This document shows, one piece after another, positions 44,542-53,791 of a DNA stretch of 64,000 nucleotides. The notes below the pieces were generated by a model. That model ran no database searches and had not been told where the DNA came from. It saw only the letters and a list, made by a program, of their open reading frames with translations. Position 1 is the first letter of the stretch. Every line of letters begins with the position of its first letter. The stretch covers positions 1-64,000 of the forward strand of contig JBATXM010000185.1 of NCBI GenBank assembly GCA_049673305.1, given 5' to 3'. Source of the stretch: GCA-003244245 sp049673305. Lineage in GTDB: Bacteria; Actinomycetota; Actinomycetes; Mycobacteriales; Pseudonocardiaceae. The position numbers were made by a program, and so were the translations under genes.

Positions 44542-45840
44542 CTATCCAGTGGGGTTGATGATGGCCCGGGTAACGTTGCGGGGCAGGCTGCGGGTGGTGA
44601 AATCCTCGATCGCGTCCCCGATGCGGCCTGCTTCGGCGGCGTCTCGGTAACGAGCCGAGCCCAACATGCGCCCCAGGCTGGTCAGCCGCTGGGCCACGGC
44701 CTCGGTGCGTCGTTCCATCTCAAGCGCGAACACCGGCACGAGCGCGGCCTCTGCTCCCGTGAGGTCACCGCGCAGGGTCCGGGCCGTGGCGAGATCCACC
44801 CGCACACCATGCTCACCGGGGACAAACCGGGCCTGTTCGGGCAACTCGCCAAACAGCGCCAAGGCAGCGGTGGCCTCGATCTCAGCTTGCTCACCGTCAC
44901 CCAGAGCGACGAACGACGTCCCGGCGCACAGCGCGAGTCGAGAGTGATCGAATCCGAGCTCACCGCCGATCTCGTCCAGCAATGGGTCATCTCCGGCGCG
45001 CTGCAACTCGTCGGCTGCGGCATCCAGCGCGGCGCGGACCTCCTGTCGTGCACCGATCATCGCCAGTGAGCGGGCACGCAAGGCGTGCAACCGGGCCCGG
45101 GCCGTGCCCACAGGTGCAGTCCCCAGCGCGGTATCCGCCAGGCTCACGACGCGGCGTGGGCGATCAGTCCAGAGCATGGCGATGATCTGTTCCGCCCGAG
45201 CCCAGGCGCACAACGAGGGGTGATCGATCACGCTTCCGTAGGTGTGCGCGGCGCGCGCCTGCTCCTGCGCGACCTCCGGATGGCCCAGATCGAAGCTTAC
45301 TGCGGAGAGCAGACCGCACACCTGGCCGGCGAGCAGGTACAACTCAGCTTTTTGGCGCGGCTTGTGCGTACGGTCCAACTGCTCATACACGGTGTCACGA
45401 AGAGAGACAAGATCGGTGAGCATCGCCAGCGGCGGCGTCACCTGATACGCGCGGGCTGCCCGCTGCGCGGCGTCGTGGAGATGTTCCAGCGCGGAGGGGT
45501 CCAGCGCTGAGGCCGCCGTGATGGCGTGGTGCACCGATTCCTGACCGGCGTTCACGATCAGCTCCTCCGCGCTCATGGTAGCCGCGGCCCTGCCACTGTC
45601 GGGGGACCCGAACAGGCGGGACACCGGCTCAGCCCACCAGTGTTCCAGAACCCGACGGCACACCGGACGCGGCAGGTCAGACTCCCCGGCAAGCCATCGC
45701 TTCGCCTGACGCTCCGAGATGTGCGCCTTGCCCTCCCCACACTCGATCGCCGCAACGTGAAAACGATCGACGAACTCCCGGACGGAGAGGTGCGCGGTCT
45801 GCGCGTGTTGTTCCAACCGGGTTCTCGGTACCTGAGCCAT
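44542..45840 (-). CDS. XRE-like regulator with TPR-type helical domain
   Basis: 432 residues from ATG 45840. A degenerate N-terminal helix-turn-helix (LSVREFVDRFHVAAIECGEG, HISERQAKRWLAGE) is followed by about 300 residues of helical TPR-like repeats (LYLLAGQVCGLLSAVSFDLG, ARLHALRARSLAMIGARQEV). Such large HTH-TPR regulators commonly accompany ribosomal peptide clusters in actinomycetes. It is upstream of the methyltransferase on the same strand, with 72 bases to the 11-codon ORF. Confidence 0.75.
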   Translation of the reverse strand: MAQVPRTRLEQHAQTAHLSVREFVDRFHVAAIECGEGKAHISERQAKRWLAGESDLPRPVCRRVLEHWWAEPVSRLFGSPDSGRAAATMSAEELIVNAGQESVHHAITAASALDPSALEHLHDAAQRAARAYQVTPPLAMLTDLVSLRDTVYEQLDRTHKPRQKAELYLLAGQVCGLLSAVSFDLGHPEVAQEQARAAHTYGSVIDHPSLCAWARAEQIIAMLWTDRPRRVVSLADTALGTAPVGTARARLHALRARSLAMIGARQEVRAALDAAADELQRAGDDPLLDEIGGELGFDHSRLALCAGTSFVALGDGEQAEIEATAALALFGELPEQARFVPGEHGVRVDLATARTLRGDLTGAEAALVPVFALEMERRTEAVAQRLTSLGRMLGSARYRDAAEAGRIGDAIEDFTTRSLPRNVTRAIINPTG

Positions 45841-46234
45841 CGGTCCCCCCTCCTGACGATGCCAGCACACGGTAGCCGCCCAGTCGATCAGCCAGGACCT
45901 CCCTCACCACGATGTCACCGCAACGACCCCACAACGGCCCCGCCATGACATCTCGCTGCACTCACGTGGTGGCGGATGGTTATCCAGTAACCACACAGAG
46001 GAGGTGGCCCATGACACACGACCACCATGCGAAGGACGTCGCGAGCGGCTCACCACCACGGCCTGGCCGGCGAACCGAGCCAGGGCGACACCAGCGAACA
46101 CCCCGTGCGGGGTGGCTAGCCAACGCCCCCGAATCTCATAGCCCCGGCGCGTGACAGCGAGACGGTCCTGATCCCGCGGATGGCTGGTCGACTCTGTCGT
46201 CGCTCCGGCATGGCGGGAAGCCAGAAACATTCCC
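45841..46234. other. Intergenic region with one possible small ORF (46011-46154)
   Basis: Nothing certain. On the + strand a 47-codon frame at 46011-46154 has a very good GAGGAGG ribosome binding site (MTHDHHAKDVASG...), but its Arg/Pro-rich product is unconvincing. The - strand frame 45904-46269 reads smoothly in part (RRGYEIRGRWLATPHGVFAG) and could equally be a remnant gene. I cannot decide between them. Confidence 0.35.
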
Positions 46235-46850
46235 TCACGCAGCAGCCCGCCCGGCACTTCGAGCAGCAAGCGGCATAACGCGGACGATCACCCGGATGTG
46301 ACGCTTGTCGGCTACCAGGAGAGTCCCCGAGTCGGGTGCCTGCGCGCCGTACGGGTAGACCTCGATCTGCGTGGCCAGCTTTCGGCCGGTGTCCCAGGAG
46401 CGGATCCGCTCGACGGCTCGGCTGGCCAACTCCTCGCTGTCCGGGCCGTACGCGCACACCCCCAGCTCGGACTCGCCGGTCTCACCGGCCGGACGCTTCG
46501 TGAGATAGGCGAAGGTTCCCTGATCCCGGACAGCCATGCTTCCCCAGCCATACACTGGGGCGACGAGGCCGTGATCTGGGGAGCGCGTGAGGAGCCGGCA
46601 CAGGTCGTACTGGGTTGCCAACCAGTAGTCGAGATCACCGAGGCCAATCTTCTTCTCCTGATCGGTGACTGCCGTCCCCGTCCACAACTCCGCCGGAACT
46701 TCGCCGAGGCTGCGGCGAAGCGCATCGCAGTCGGCGGGTCGCCCCTCGTCGATCCGCAAAATCAGCTTCCCGCCAGAATTGAGCCAGATGTTGCGCTCCG
46801 GCTGATGACCAGCACCCCGCAGCGGGACGAACCCGCAGTACTCGGTTGAG
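46235..46850 (-). pseudogene. C-terminal fragment of a second FxLD-type methyltransferase
   Basis: About 200 residues closely parallel the C-terminal half of the methyltransferase at 43238-44437: FVPLRGAGHQPERNIWL, LGDLDYWLATQYDLCRLLT, ELGVCAYGPDSEEL and DTGRKLATQIEVYPYG. The frame goes in without a start at about 46850 and everything N-terminal is missing. The intact 3' end (LLVADKRHIRVIVRV...) shows what the IS30-cut copy has lost. It is the remnant of an ancient duplication or a second cluster. Confidence 0.85.
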
Positions 46851-47032
46851 CGAGATAGAGCTGTGATCTTCAGAGGTATCTGGCGGTGAATCTTCAGCGA
46901 TAAATGGCGCAGACAACCGTTGTGCCCGTCTCAGTTCGGGATCGTCAACCGGACGTGGCCAGCAGCCGGTGAGCTGTCCAGGCAAGGTGGCTGTAAGGAA
47001 CGGACGCTGATCCAATCGATACGCTCAGGTTC

Positions 47033-47939
47033 GTGGCTGAGGACGGCGGGACCGCACGAGCGAAATGTCCGCCGTATGTGCCGCTGCCGGGGGACCTGAT
47101 CAACCCTCGGGAAGAGGCACGGACGGTGTTCGATCGGATCGCCGTCCTCTACGCCGCAGCGCGGCCGGGGTACCCGCCTTCTCACCGCAAGCGGCGCGGC
47201 GATCCAGGGTCTTGAGCCGGGGCCTGCGCTTGCCGATCTCGCCCGGGAGAACCTCGCTGGCAGTCCCAACGTTCGCATCGTGACGACCACCTTCGAGGCA
47301 GCGGACGAAGAACCTGGAGCCTACGACCTGATCGTGTCCGCGACAGCGTTTCACTGGACCGATCCAGACGTCTCCTTCGCCAAGGCGGCCAGGCTGCTGC
47401 GTCCGGGAGGGTCTCTCGCGCTTGTGACCAATGCCCACGGCTCGACCGGCACCCACACCGACGAGCGTGTCGCGCAGCCCATTCGAGACTTGCATCGGCG
47501 GTTCGCCCCCGAGGTTGGCTCGTGGACCTTCCCGACGCAGGAGGATGTCCGCGCCCGCGCGGAGGCTGGGGGCGACATCGCAGCGGTCTGGTCACGCGTC
47601 GAGCGCAAGCTCGCCGAGCCACCGTCAGTGTCGGACCTGTTCGAACCACCGCTGGTATCGACATACCCGTGGATGGCGAGCTATGACCGGCCAGAGTAGG
47701 CCATGCTGGCCAGCCAGTCCAGCTACGCCCTCATGAACCCAACTCGGCGCGAGCGACTGCTTGAAGCTGTTGGACGAGTGATCGACGAACACCTTGGCGG
47801 GACCGTCACGAAGGAGTACATCACCGTGCTGGCGATCGCGAGACGACGGGTCGCTTGGTCCGGTGACGTCAGTGCCGTGAACACGTTGGGTGAAGCCGAG
47901 GGAAAGTCACTAACCCGAACCCCAACCGTGGACACGTAG
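47033..47939 (+). pseudogene. Decayed class I SAM-dependent methyltransferase
   Basis: Three pieces in order resemble one methyltransferase. The N-terminus EEARTVFDRIAVLYAAARPG reads in one frame. In another frame come ALADLARENLAGSPNVRIV, the acceptor YDLIVSATAFHWTDPDVSFA and ARLLRPGGSLALV. An in-frame TAG at 47697-47699 then interrupts before MLASQSSYALMNPTRRERLL. The SAM-binding glycine motif is missing between about 47175 and 47200, so there is a deletion with frame change and a nonsense codon. The gene is dead. Confidence 0.85.
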
Positions 47940-47971
47940 AGCCCCGGGCAGGTGAAAGCAGGTACCACCGA

Positions 47972-48889
47972 ATGTCCTTTGAGCAGTCCGGCCCCTCCCG
48001 TCGTGCTTTGCTGGTAGCCGCAGCTCTCCTACCACTGGCGGGGTGCGACGCAGGTGATCGCTCAGCCTCCGGGTCATCCCCGGCGCCGGGTCGCCGCTCT
48101 GCCAGTTCCCCGAATAGTTCGCAGTTCGCGGCGCTCGAACGCAAGCACGGTGCCCGGCTGGGCGTGTACGCCCTGGCAACCGGTACCGGCGCCATGGTGG
48201 CCTACCGCGCGGACGAGCGTTTCGCGTTCTGCTCCACCTTCAAGACCCTCGCCGCGGCGGCGGTCTTGCACCGAAACCCACTCAGCCACCTGGACAAGCG
48301 CGTCACCTACACCCAGGCCGAGGTCAACTCCATCTCGCCGATCACCAAAGATCACATCACGACCGGAATGACCATCAGGCAACTCTGTGATGCCGCCATC
48401 CGCTACAGCGACGGCACGGCCGGCAACCTGCTGATGCGCGATATCGGCGGTCCGACGCAGCTGACCGCCTATCTGCGCGGACTCGGAGACACCATCAGCC
48501 GCATGGACAACTACGAGCCCGAGCTGAACAGAGACCCCCCACAAGACCCACGCGACACCACCACTGCCCGGGCGATCGCTGCCACCTACCACAAGCTCGT
48601 GCTTGGTGACGCTCTGACCGCCGACAAACGTGCCCTGCTCACAGACTGGCTCCAACGCAACACCACCGGCGCCCAACGCATCCAGGCCGGGCTTCCCCAG
48701 GGATGGACCGTGGCCGACAAGACCGGAACCGGCGACTACGGCAGGGCCAACGACATCGCCATCGTGTGGCCGCCCACCGGCGCACCTCTCGTGGTGGCCA
48801 TCATGTCCGACCGATCCGGATACAACACCCCGCCCAAAGACTCCCTGATCGCCGAAACCACAACGCAGATCGTCTCCGATCTCACCTAA
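47972..48889 (+). CDS. Class A beta-lactamase (BlaC-like), lipoprotein
   Basis: 305 residues. The signal has a twin Arg (SRRALLVAAALLPLAGC) and a lipobox with Cys25, so the enzyme is probably anchored outside the membrane. Catalytic motifs are STFK (88-91), SDG in place of SDN (146-148), the omega-loop EPELN (182-186) and KTG (250-252). SDG is also found in M. tuberculosis BlaC, which has broad activity. Hydrolysis of penicillins and cephalosporins is expected. No BlaI/BlaR regulator is adjacent; the neighbours are a methyltransferase pseudogene and a resolvase fragment. Confidence 0.94.
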   Translation: MSFEQSGPSRRALLVAAALLPLAGCDAGDRSASGSSPAPGRRSASSPNSSQFAALERKHGARLGVYALATGTGAMVAYRADERFAFCSTFKTLAAAAVLHRNPLSHLDKRVTYTQAEVNSISPITKDHITTGMTIRQLCDAAIRYSDGTAGNLLMRDIGGPTQLTAYLRGLGDTISRMDNYEPELNRDPPQDPRDTTTARAIAATYHKLVLGDALTADKRALLTDWLQRNTTGAQRIQAGLPQGWTVADKTGTGDYGRANDIAIVWPPTGAPLVVAIMSDRSGYNTPPKDSLIAETTTQIVSDLT

Positions 48890-49085
48890 CCTGCTTCACC
48901 TGTGAGACGCCGACGCCGGGCGCATTCCTCAGACCACGATCGACGCCTGGCATGCACGCATTACTACACGGTCACTCAGCCTGAGACACCCCGTTCCGCA
49001 AGGGACCCCAATCGGACACCCACCAACCCCAGCGCCAACCAGTCCCGAGCTGGGTCAGCAGATTCTCACATAGCCGGTACGCATT

Positions 49086-49316
49086 TTGGCCGCCCGAGGA
49101 ATCACGCTCTCCCTCGGCGGCCAGCTCTATGACCCCACCGACCCGATGGGCAAGATGTTCTTCAACATCCTGGCCACCTTCGCGGAATTTGAAGTCGACC
49201 TCCTGCTCCTCAGGACACGGAAGGGCATGGCCGTGGCCCGGGCGCAAGGGCGTCTGCGGGGGCGGCAACCGAAACTCTCACCCAAACAACGAGCCGAGCA
49301 GTGGAGAGGGGCGTGA
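49086..49316 (+). pseudogene. Fragment of a serine recombinase (resolvase)
   Basis: Residues resembling the end of the resolvase catalytic domain: RGITLSLGGQLYDPTDPMGK, MFFNILATFAEFEVDLL, TRKGMAVARAQGRLRGRQPK. The catalytic Ser and the first roughly 75 residues are missing, and the C-terminal DNA-binding helix-turn-helix is lost after LSPKQRAEQ. It is a relic of a mobile element near the border of the accessory zone. Confidence 0.85.
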
Positions 49317-49415
49317 CTCGGCGTCCTCTTGGAAGAGTAAGAAGGAAAATAGCGACTGAACAGAAATTTTCTAGATATTTCTCGCAATCACCTGAGAGCA
49401 CCAGCGCGCCGGAAA

Positions 49416-50294
49416 TTACTCGCCAGCTTCCGGTTCGTCCGGGGCCAAGTCCACAATGACACGGTTGATGATCGCTCGCGAAGCTCCGCCGTAGCTGGCC
49501 ACGGCCGCCAGCTTCTCAAAGGTGCTGGCGTACAGCTCGATCTCGTGTGGCTGACGGAGGTTGAGCTCGGCCGAGTAGGTTTCCACCCTCACGAGATCGC
49601 CGTTGTACAGCCAGAAGCCATGCCGGGGATCGACCATATATTGCGTTTCGTTGCTGATGATACCAAGCCGAACGTTCCGCAACGAAGTCAGCGAAATCAA
49701 ACGGTCAAGCTGTCCAAGCATGATGTCCAGCGAGCACAGCCGGTAGCGCAAGGTTGCCTCAGTGAGCACGAAGTGAAACTGCTTATCCGGGCTGTACAAC
49801 ATCTCTTGGCGCTGCATCCTCTTGTGCACCGCGTCGTTGATGTCGTTGGACACCTTATGAACCATAACGACCCGCGAAAACTGAGCTCGAGCATACTCCA
49901 GTGTTTGCAGAAGGCCAGGAACAACTACCGGCTCAAACACTCGGTAGAGCTTGGTTTGCTGGTCCGTTTCGGTTAGCTCGACCTGATGTTTCAGCATTCC
50001 CGATTTAAGAACGCGCCGCCACTCGGCGTGCTGAACTTCGAGAGTATGCGACGAAGCAAGCAACGCCTCAGTCTCACCTTCACCGTTGGTTGCCCGCGTC
50101 CAATCAAGGATGTCGTGGTCGGTTGGTGTTTGCCGACCATTCTCCAGCTTGGACACCTTGGAAGCAGGCCACGTGAGCGACTCCGCGAGCTGCTTGCCGG
50201 TTAGTCCGGCTTGCTGACGCAGCTCGCGGAGTCGTTTGCCAAGCGCGTTGCGGGCCTCGTCAACGCTGGTAGAACCACTAACCCTGCTCGGTGC
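49416..50294 (-). CDS. XRE-family regulator with DUF5753 domain
   Basis: About 292 residues, probably from TTG 50294. The N-terminal helix-turn-helix is LGKRLRELRQQAGLTGKQLA and SKVSKLENGRQTPTDHD (about residues 15-65). DUF5753 covers the rest (VVVPGLLQTLEYARAQF, FVLTEATLRYRLCSLDIMLG, VETYSAELNLRQPHEIELY). The 17-base overlap with the DUF6879 gene shows co-translation. These regulators usually pair with DUF397 or DUF6879 proteins. Confidence 0.9.
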   Translation of the reverse strand, partial: APSRVSGSTSVDEARNALGKRLRELRQQAGLTGKQLAESLTWPASKVSKLENGRQTPTDHDILDWTRATNGEGETEALLASSHTLEVQHAEWRRVLKSGMLKHQVELTETDQQTKLYRVFEPVVVPGLLQTLEYARAQFSRVVMVHKVSNDINDAVHKRMQRQEMLYSPDKQFHFVLTEATLRYRLCSLDIMLGQLDRLISLTSLRNVRLGIISNETQYMVDPRHGFWLYNGDLVRVETYSAELNLRQPHEIELYASTFEKLAAVASYGGASRAIINRVIVDLAPDEPEAGE

Positions 50295-50769
50295 CAAAGT
50301 CGTCCCGTCTGACGGCGTGGTGCCGGGCGGCGTCGCGCCAATAGTTGTGCCGCACAATCTTGGCCGCGTCCTCGATGATCTCACCGCCAAGGAAACGGTC
50401 ATCGTCGCCGAAGTGCATCCGAACCAGCTTGCGCGAGTCGAACAACCAGTAATCGTGGTTTGGAAGCTCAGCGTCACGCGCGACATCGCGGGCGAGGTAC
50501 CGAATATCTTCACCCGCAGCGGTCGTGAACTGTGACGCCCATAGGCCAAACCGACTGTAGTCGGTCAGCGGCAAACTCACCACGCGCACACGCGAAAAAA
50601 GGCGACCTTCAGCCGTCGCCTCGCAAATCATGCCGAACCAACTTTCGGCCCACGACATGTCAACTTGTTCACCGGCTCGGAATTTTCTGTACGACTCAAC
50701 CTCGCGCGGCGCGTTGTAGCTGTCCCGCACTTCCAAACGGAAAGCCGTGTGCTCGAAGGTGCGGAACAC
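50278..50769 (-). CDS. DUF6879 family protein
   Basis: 163 residues with the family pattern FEHTAFRLEVRDSYNAPREV, WFGMICEATAEGRLFSRVRV, YWLFDSRKLVRMHFGDDDRF and VRHNYWRDAARHHAV. It is known as the partner of XRE/DUF5753 regulators in actinomycetes. It is preceded by a 77-residue gene with a 28-base gap and overlaps the XRE gene, so the three form one unit. Confidence 0.88.
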   Translation of the reverse strand: MFRTFEHTAFRLEVRDSYNAPREVESYRKFRAGEQVDMSWAESWFGMICEATAEGRLFSRVRVVSLPLTDYSRFGLWASQFTTAAGEDIRYLARDVARDAELPNHDYWLFDSRKLVRMHFGDDDRFLGGEIIEDAAKIVRHNYWRDAARHHAVRRDDFGTEQG

Positions 50770-50797
50770 CGGCTAAACTCGTCCCCGGTGAGCAGGC

Positions 50798-51031
50798 TCA
50801 GCGCTCCTCCTCTGATGAGTAGTTGCGAGCGTAGAACTTGAGCACATCCTCGGGGATCTCGATGATCGCTTCACCCTCGGGCACCGGGCCAACTTCAGCA
50901 AGCGCCTGGGGGTCGGTCACGACCCAACCCTGAGCGATGTAGGTCTTGCGGTCCGTCCGGTCCGTCACGAACAGGGTGGGCGACTCTCCCTCGATTGATT
51001 CGGGGTCTTTTCCCAGAAATCTGGCGTGCAT
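50798..51031 (-). CDS. Small protein, first gene of the XRE/DUF6879 unit
   Basis: 77 residues, acidic: PESIEGESPTLFVTDRTDRK, TYIAQGWVVTDPQALAEVG, EGEAIIEIPEDVLKFYARNY. Small proteins of this type commonly precede DUF6879/XRE pairs in actinomycetes as I remember them. Function unknown. The 103-base gap to glmS probably holds its promoter. Confidence 0.75.
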   Translation of the reverse strand: MHARFLGKDPESIEGESPTLFVTDRTDRKTYIAQGWVVTDPQALAEVGPVPEGEAIIEIPEDVLKFYARNYSSEEER

Positions 51032-51134
51032 GGAATCTTCTTGCTCGAAGTTGGCGAAACCTTCTCAGGCATCGTCGCGCAGGAGCGCCCGCAGGTCAAC
51101 AGCCCAGCCCAGGCGGGCAACGGACGTCTCTCGA

Positions 51135-52988
51135 TCATTCGACCGTCACGGATTTGGCGAGGTTGCGGGGTTTGTCCACGTCGTACCCGCGCTGCCGGGC
51201 GATCTCGGCGGCGAGCACCTGAAGCGGCACAGTGGACACCAGCGGCTGCAGCAGGGTGGGCACTGCGGGCACCTCTAGCAGGTGCGCGGCGTAGGGCCGC
51301 ACCGTCTCGTCGCCCTCCTCGGCGATGACGATGGTCCGTGCGCCGCGGGCCCGGATCTCCTGGATGTTGGACAGCAGCTTGGCGTGCAGCACGGCCCGCC
51401 CCTTGGGTGAGGGCATCACCACGACCACGGGCAGGCCCTCCTCGAGCAGCGCGATCGCGCCGTGCTTGAGCTCTCCGGCGGCGAAGCCCTCGGCGTGCAT
51501 GTAGGCGAGCTCCTTGAGCTTGAGCGCACCTTCCAAGGCCACCGGGAAACCGACGTGACGGCCCAGAAAGAGCACCACCTTGGCGTGCGCGAGCTCCCGG
51601 CCTAGCTCGCGCACCGCATCCACGGTGCCGAGCACCTGGGCCACCGCTTCGGGCATCTTCTCCAGCTCGGCGAACTCGCGGGCGACCTCGTCGGGGTACT
51701 TGGTGCCGCGAGCCTGCGCCAACGCCAGCCCGACCAGGAAGTTGGCCACGATCTGAGCGAGGAAGGTCTTGGTGGCGGCCACCCCGATCTCCGGCCCAGC
51801 GTGGGTGTAGAGCACCGCGTCGGACTCCCGGGGGATCTGCGCCCCGTTGGTGTTGCAGATCGCCAGTACCCGGGCTTTCTGATCCTTGGCGTGGCGCACC
51901 GCTTCCAGGGTGTCCATCGTCTCCCCGGACTGCGAGATCGCGACGACCAGGGTGGAGCGGTCCAGCACCGGGTCGCGGTAGCGAAATTCACTGGCCAGCT
52001 CGACTTCCACCGGCAACCGGCACCAGTGCTCGATGGCGTACTTGGCGACCATGCCGGAGTGATACGCGGTCCCGCAGGCCACCACGAAGACCTTGTCGAC
52101 GTCACGCAGCTCCTGGGTGTCCATCCGCTGCTCATCCAGCACGATCCGGCCGTCGATGAAGTGCCCGCGCAGGGTGTTGGCGATGGCGCTGGGTTGTTCC
52201 TGGATCTCCTTGAGCATGAAAAAGTCGTGGCCACCTTTCTCCGCCGCGGACAGGTCCCAATCAATGTGAAAGGGTCTCCCCTCAGCGGGAGCGCCGTAAA
52301 AATCAGTGATCTGGTAACCATCTCGGGTGATCGTCACCACCTGGTCCTGGCCGAGCTCGACGGCGTCGCGGGTGTGCTCGATGAAGGCCGCGACGTCGGA
52401 GGCGACGAAGTGCTCCCCGGCGCCCACTCCCAGCACCAGCGGCGACGAGCGGCGCGCCGCGACGATCAGGTCAGGTTCGTCGGCATGGGTGACGACGAGG
52501 GTGAACGCCCCGTGCAGCCGGCGACACACCAGCCGCACAGCCAGCGGCAGGTCCCCGCAGTCCGTGTACGCCGCAGCGAGCAGATGCGCGGCGGTCTCGG
52601 TGTCGGTGTCGCTGGCCAGCTCCACCCCGCCGTGCTCCAGCTCGGCCCGCAGCTGGGCGTGGTTCTCGATGATCCCGTTGTGCACGACGGCGAGCCGGCC
52701 GGCGGTGTCCCGGTGCGGGTGGGCGTTGCGATCAGTCGGCGCACCGTGGGTGGCCCAGCGGGTGTGCCCCATCCCGGCGGTGCCCCGCAACGCGGCCCGC
52801 CCGGTGGCGTCGAGCTCATCGATCAGGTTGGCCAGCACCCCGGCCTTGCGCGCCACCGCGAGCGTGCCCGCGCTGGTGAGCACCGCGACACCGGCAGAGT
52901 CATAGCCGCGGTACTCCAACCGGCCCAGACCCCCTAAGACGACGTCGAGGGCATCGCGATACCCGACATAGCCCACGATTCCGCACAT
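51135..52988 (-). CDS. glmS: Glutamine-fructose-6-phosphate aminotransferase
   Basis: 617 residues; makes glucosamine-6-phosphate for peptidoglycan. The N-terminal glutaminase has Cys2 (MCGIVGYVG) and LGRLEYRGYDSAG; the two SIS isomerase domains include VVACGTAYHSGMVAKYAIE, AISQSGETMDTLEAV and the C-terminal RNLAKSVTVE. No glmS ribozyme is visible upstream (only 29 bases separate it from the divergent hydrolase). It feeds GlmM, encoded 2 kb away on the same strand. Confidence 0.97.
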   Translation of the reverse strand: MCGIVGYVGYRDALDVVLGGLGRLEYRGYDSAGVAVLTSAGTLAVARKAGVLANLIDELDATGRAALRGTAGMGHTRWATHGAPTDRNAHPHRDTAGRLAVVHNGIIENHAQLRAELEHGGVELASDTDTETAAHLLAAAYTDCGDLPLAVRLVCRRLHGAFTLVVTHADEPDLIVAARRSSPLVLGVGAGEHFVASDVAAFIEHTRDAVELGQDQVVTITRDGYQITDFYGAPAEGRPFHIDWDLSAAEKGGHDFFMLKEIQEQPSAIANTLRGHFIDGRIVLDEQRMDTQELRDVDKVFVVACGTAYHSGMVAKYAIEHWCRLPVEVELASEFRYRDPVLDRSTLVVAISQSGETMDTLEAVRHAKDQKARVLAICNTNGAQIPRESDAVLYTHAGPEIGVAATKTFLAQIVANFLVGLALAQARGTKYPDEVAREFAELEKMPEAVAQVLGTVDAVRELGRELAHAKVVLFLGRHVGFPVALEGALKLKELAYMHAEGFAAGELKHGAIALLEEGLPVVVVMPSPKGRAVLHAKLLSNIQEIRARGARTIVIAEEGDETVRPYAAHLLEVPAVPTLLQPLVSTVPLQVLAAEIARQRGYDVDKPRNLAKSVTVE

Positions 52989-53017
52989 GCGCGTCCCCCC
53001 ACGCTATCGTCCGGCTT

Positions 53018-53791
53018 ATGCGCACCGACCCAGCAGTCCGCTCGATGGCCGGGGAGCTCTCCCGGCCAGGTCCCCATGCAGTGGCCCGCGGTGATCTCGC
53101 GGCGGCCGGCATACCCGGGATGATGTTCACGCCGAGGTCCGGCCTTGGGCTGCCCGCAGTCGCGTTCGGGCACGGCTGGCTGCAGCCAACGTCCCGCTAC
53201 GAGGAGTTGCTGCGCCACCTGGCCACCTGGGGTATGGTCGCGGCGGCACCGGACACCCAGCGGACTCCGCTGGCGTCGCACCGTCAGTTCGCCACCGATC
53301 TGCGCACCGTGTTGGACGTGTGTGTGGGGGTGCGCCTGGGTGATGGTGACATCAGCGTCGATCCTAGCAAGCTGGCTCTGGTGGGGCATGGCATGGGCGG
53401 CGGCTGCGCGGTACTCGCGGCCGCCGCCGATGACCGTTGCCAGGCGGTGGCCACGCTGGCGGTCACGGAGACCCTGCCTTCAGCCGTGGCCGCCGCGCGC
53501 CGCTGCGCCATGCCGGGGCTGCACATAACCGGGGGCAAGGATCTGCTGGCCCCGACGGCCGGGCATGCCGAGCCGGTGGTCAGGGCGTGGGCCGGTCCCG
53601 TGCAGCTGCGGACGCTGCCCAAGGCCAGCCATCTCGGCTTCACCACAGGCCAGCACTGGAGTGATCTCCTCGTCGGGAGTAGCCCGGAAAGCGCAACCCG
53701 GCGGATCAGCCGTGCGCTGGTCACCGCTTTCCTGCTGCGTCATCTCACCGGGACCAGCGAGTACGACGCGCTACTGGAGGAACCCCGATAG
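53018..53791 (+). CDS. Alpha/beta-hydrolase fold protein lacking the nucleophile serine
   Basis: 257 residues of the polyester hydrolase/dienelactone hydrolase type: AVAFGHGWLQPTSRYEELLR gives the oxyanion region, and ITGGKDLLAPTAGHAEPV and ASHLGFTTG supply Asp and His. The nucleophile elbow reads LVGHGMGGGC, with Gly125 where Ser is expected (codon GGC). It is therefore probably not a hydrolase and may bind a ligand. It lies between glmS (divergent) and the methyltransferase gene, which it overlaps tail-to-tail by 21 bases. Confidence 0.85.
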   Translation: MRTDPAVRSMAGELSRPGPHAVARGDLAAAGIPGMMFTPRSGLGLPAVAFGHGWLQPTSRYEELLRHLATWGMVAAAPDTQRTPLASHRQFATDLRTVLDVCVGVRLGDGDISVDPSKLALVGHGMGGGCAVLAAAADDRCQAVATLAVTETLPSAVAAARRCAMPGLHITGGKDLLAPTAGHAEPVVRAWAGPVQLRTLPKASHLGFTTGQHWSDLLVGSSPESATRRISRALVTAFLLRHLTGTSEYDALLEEPR

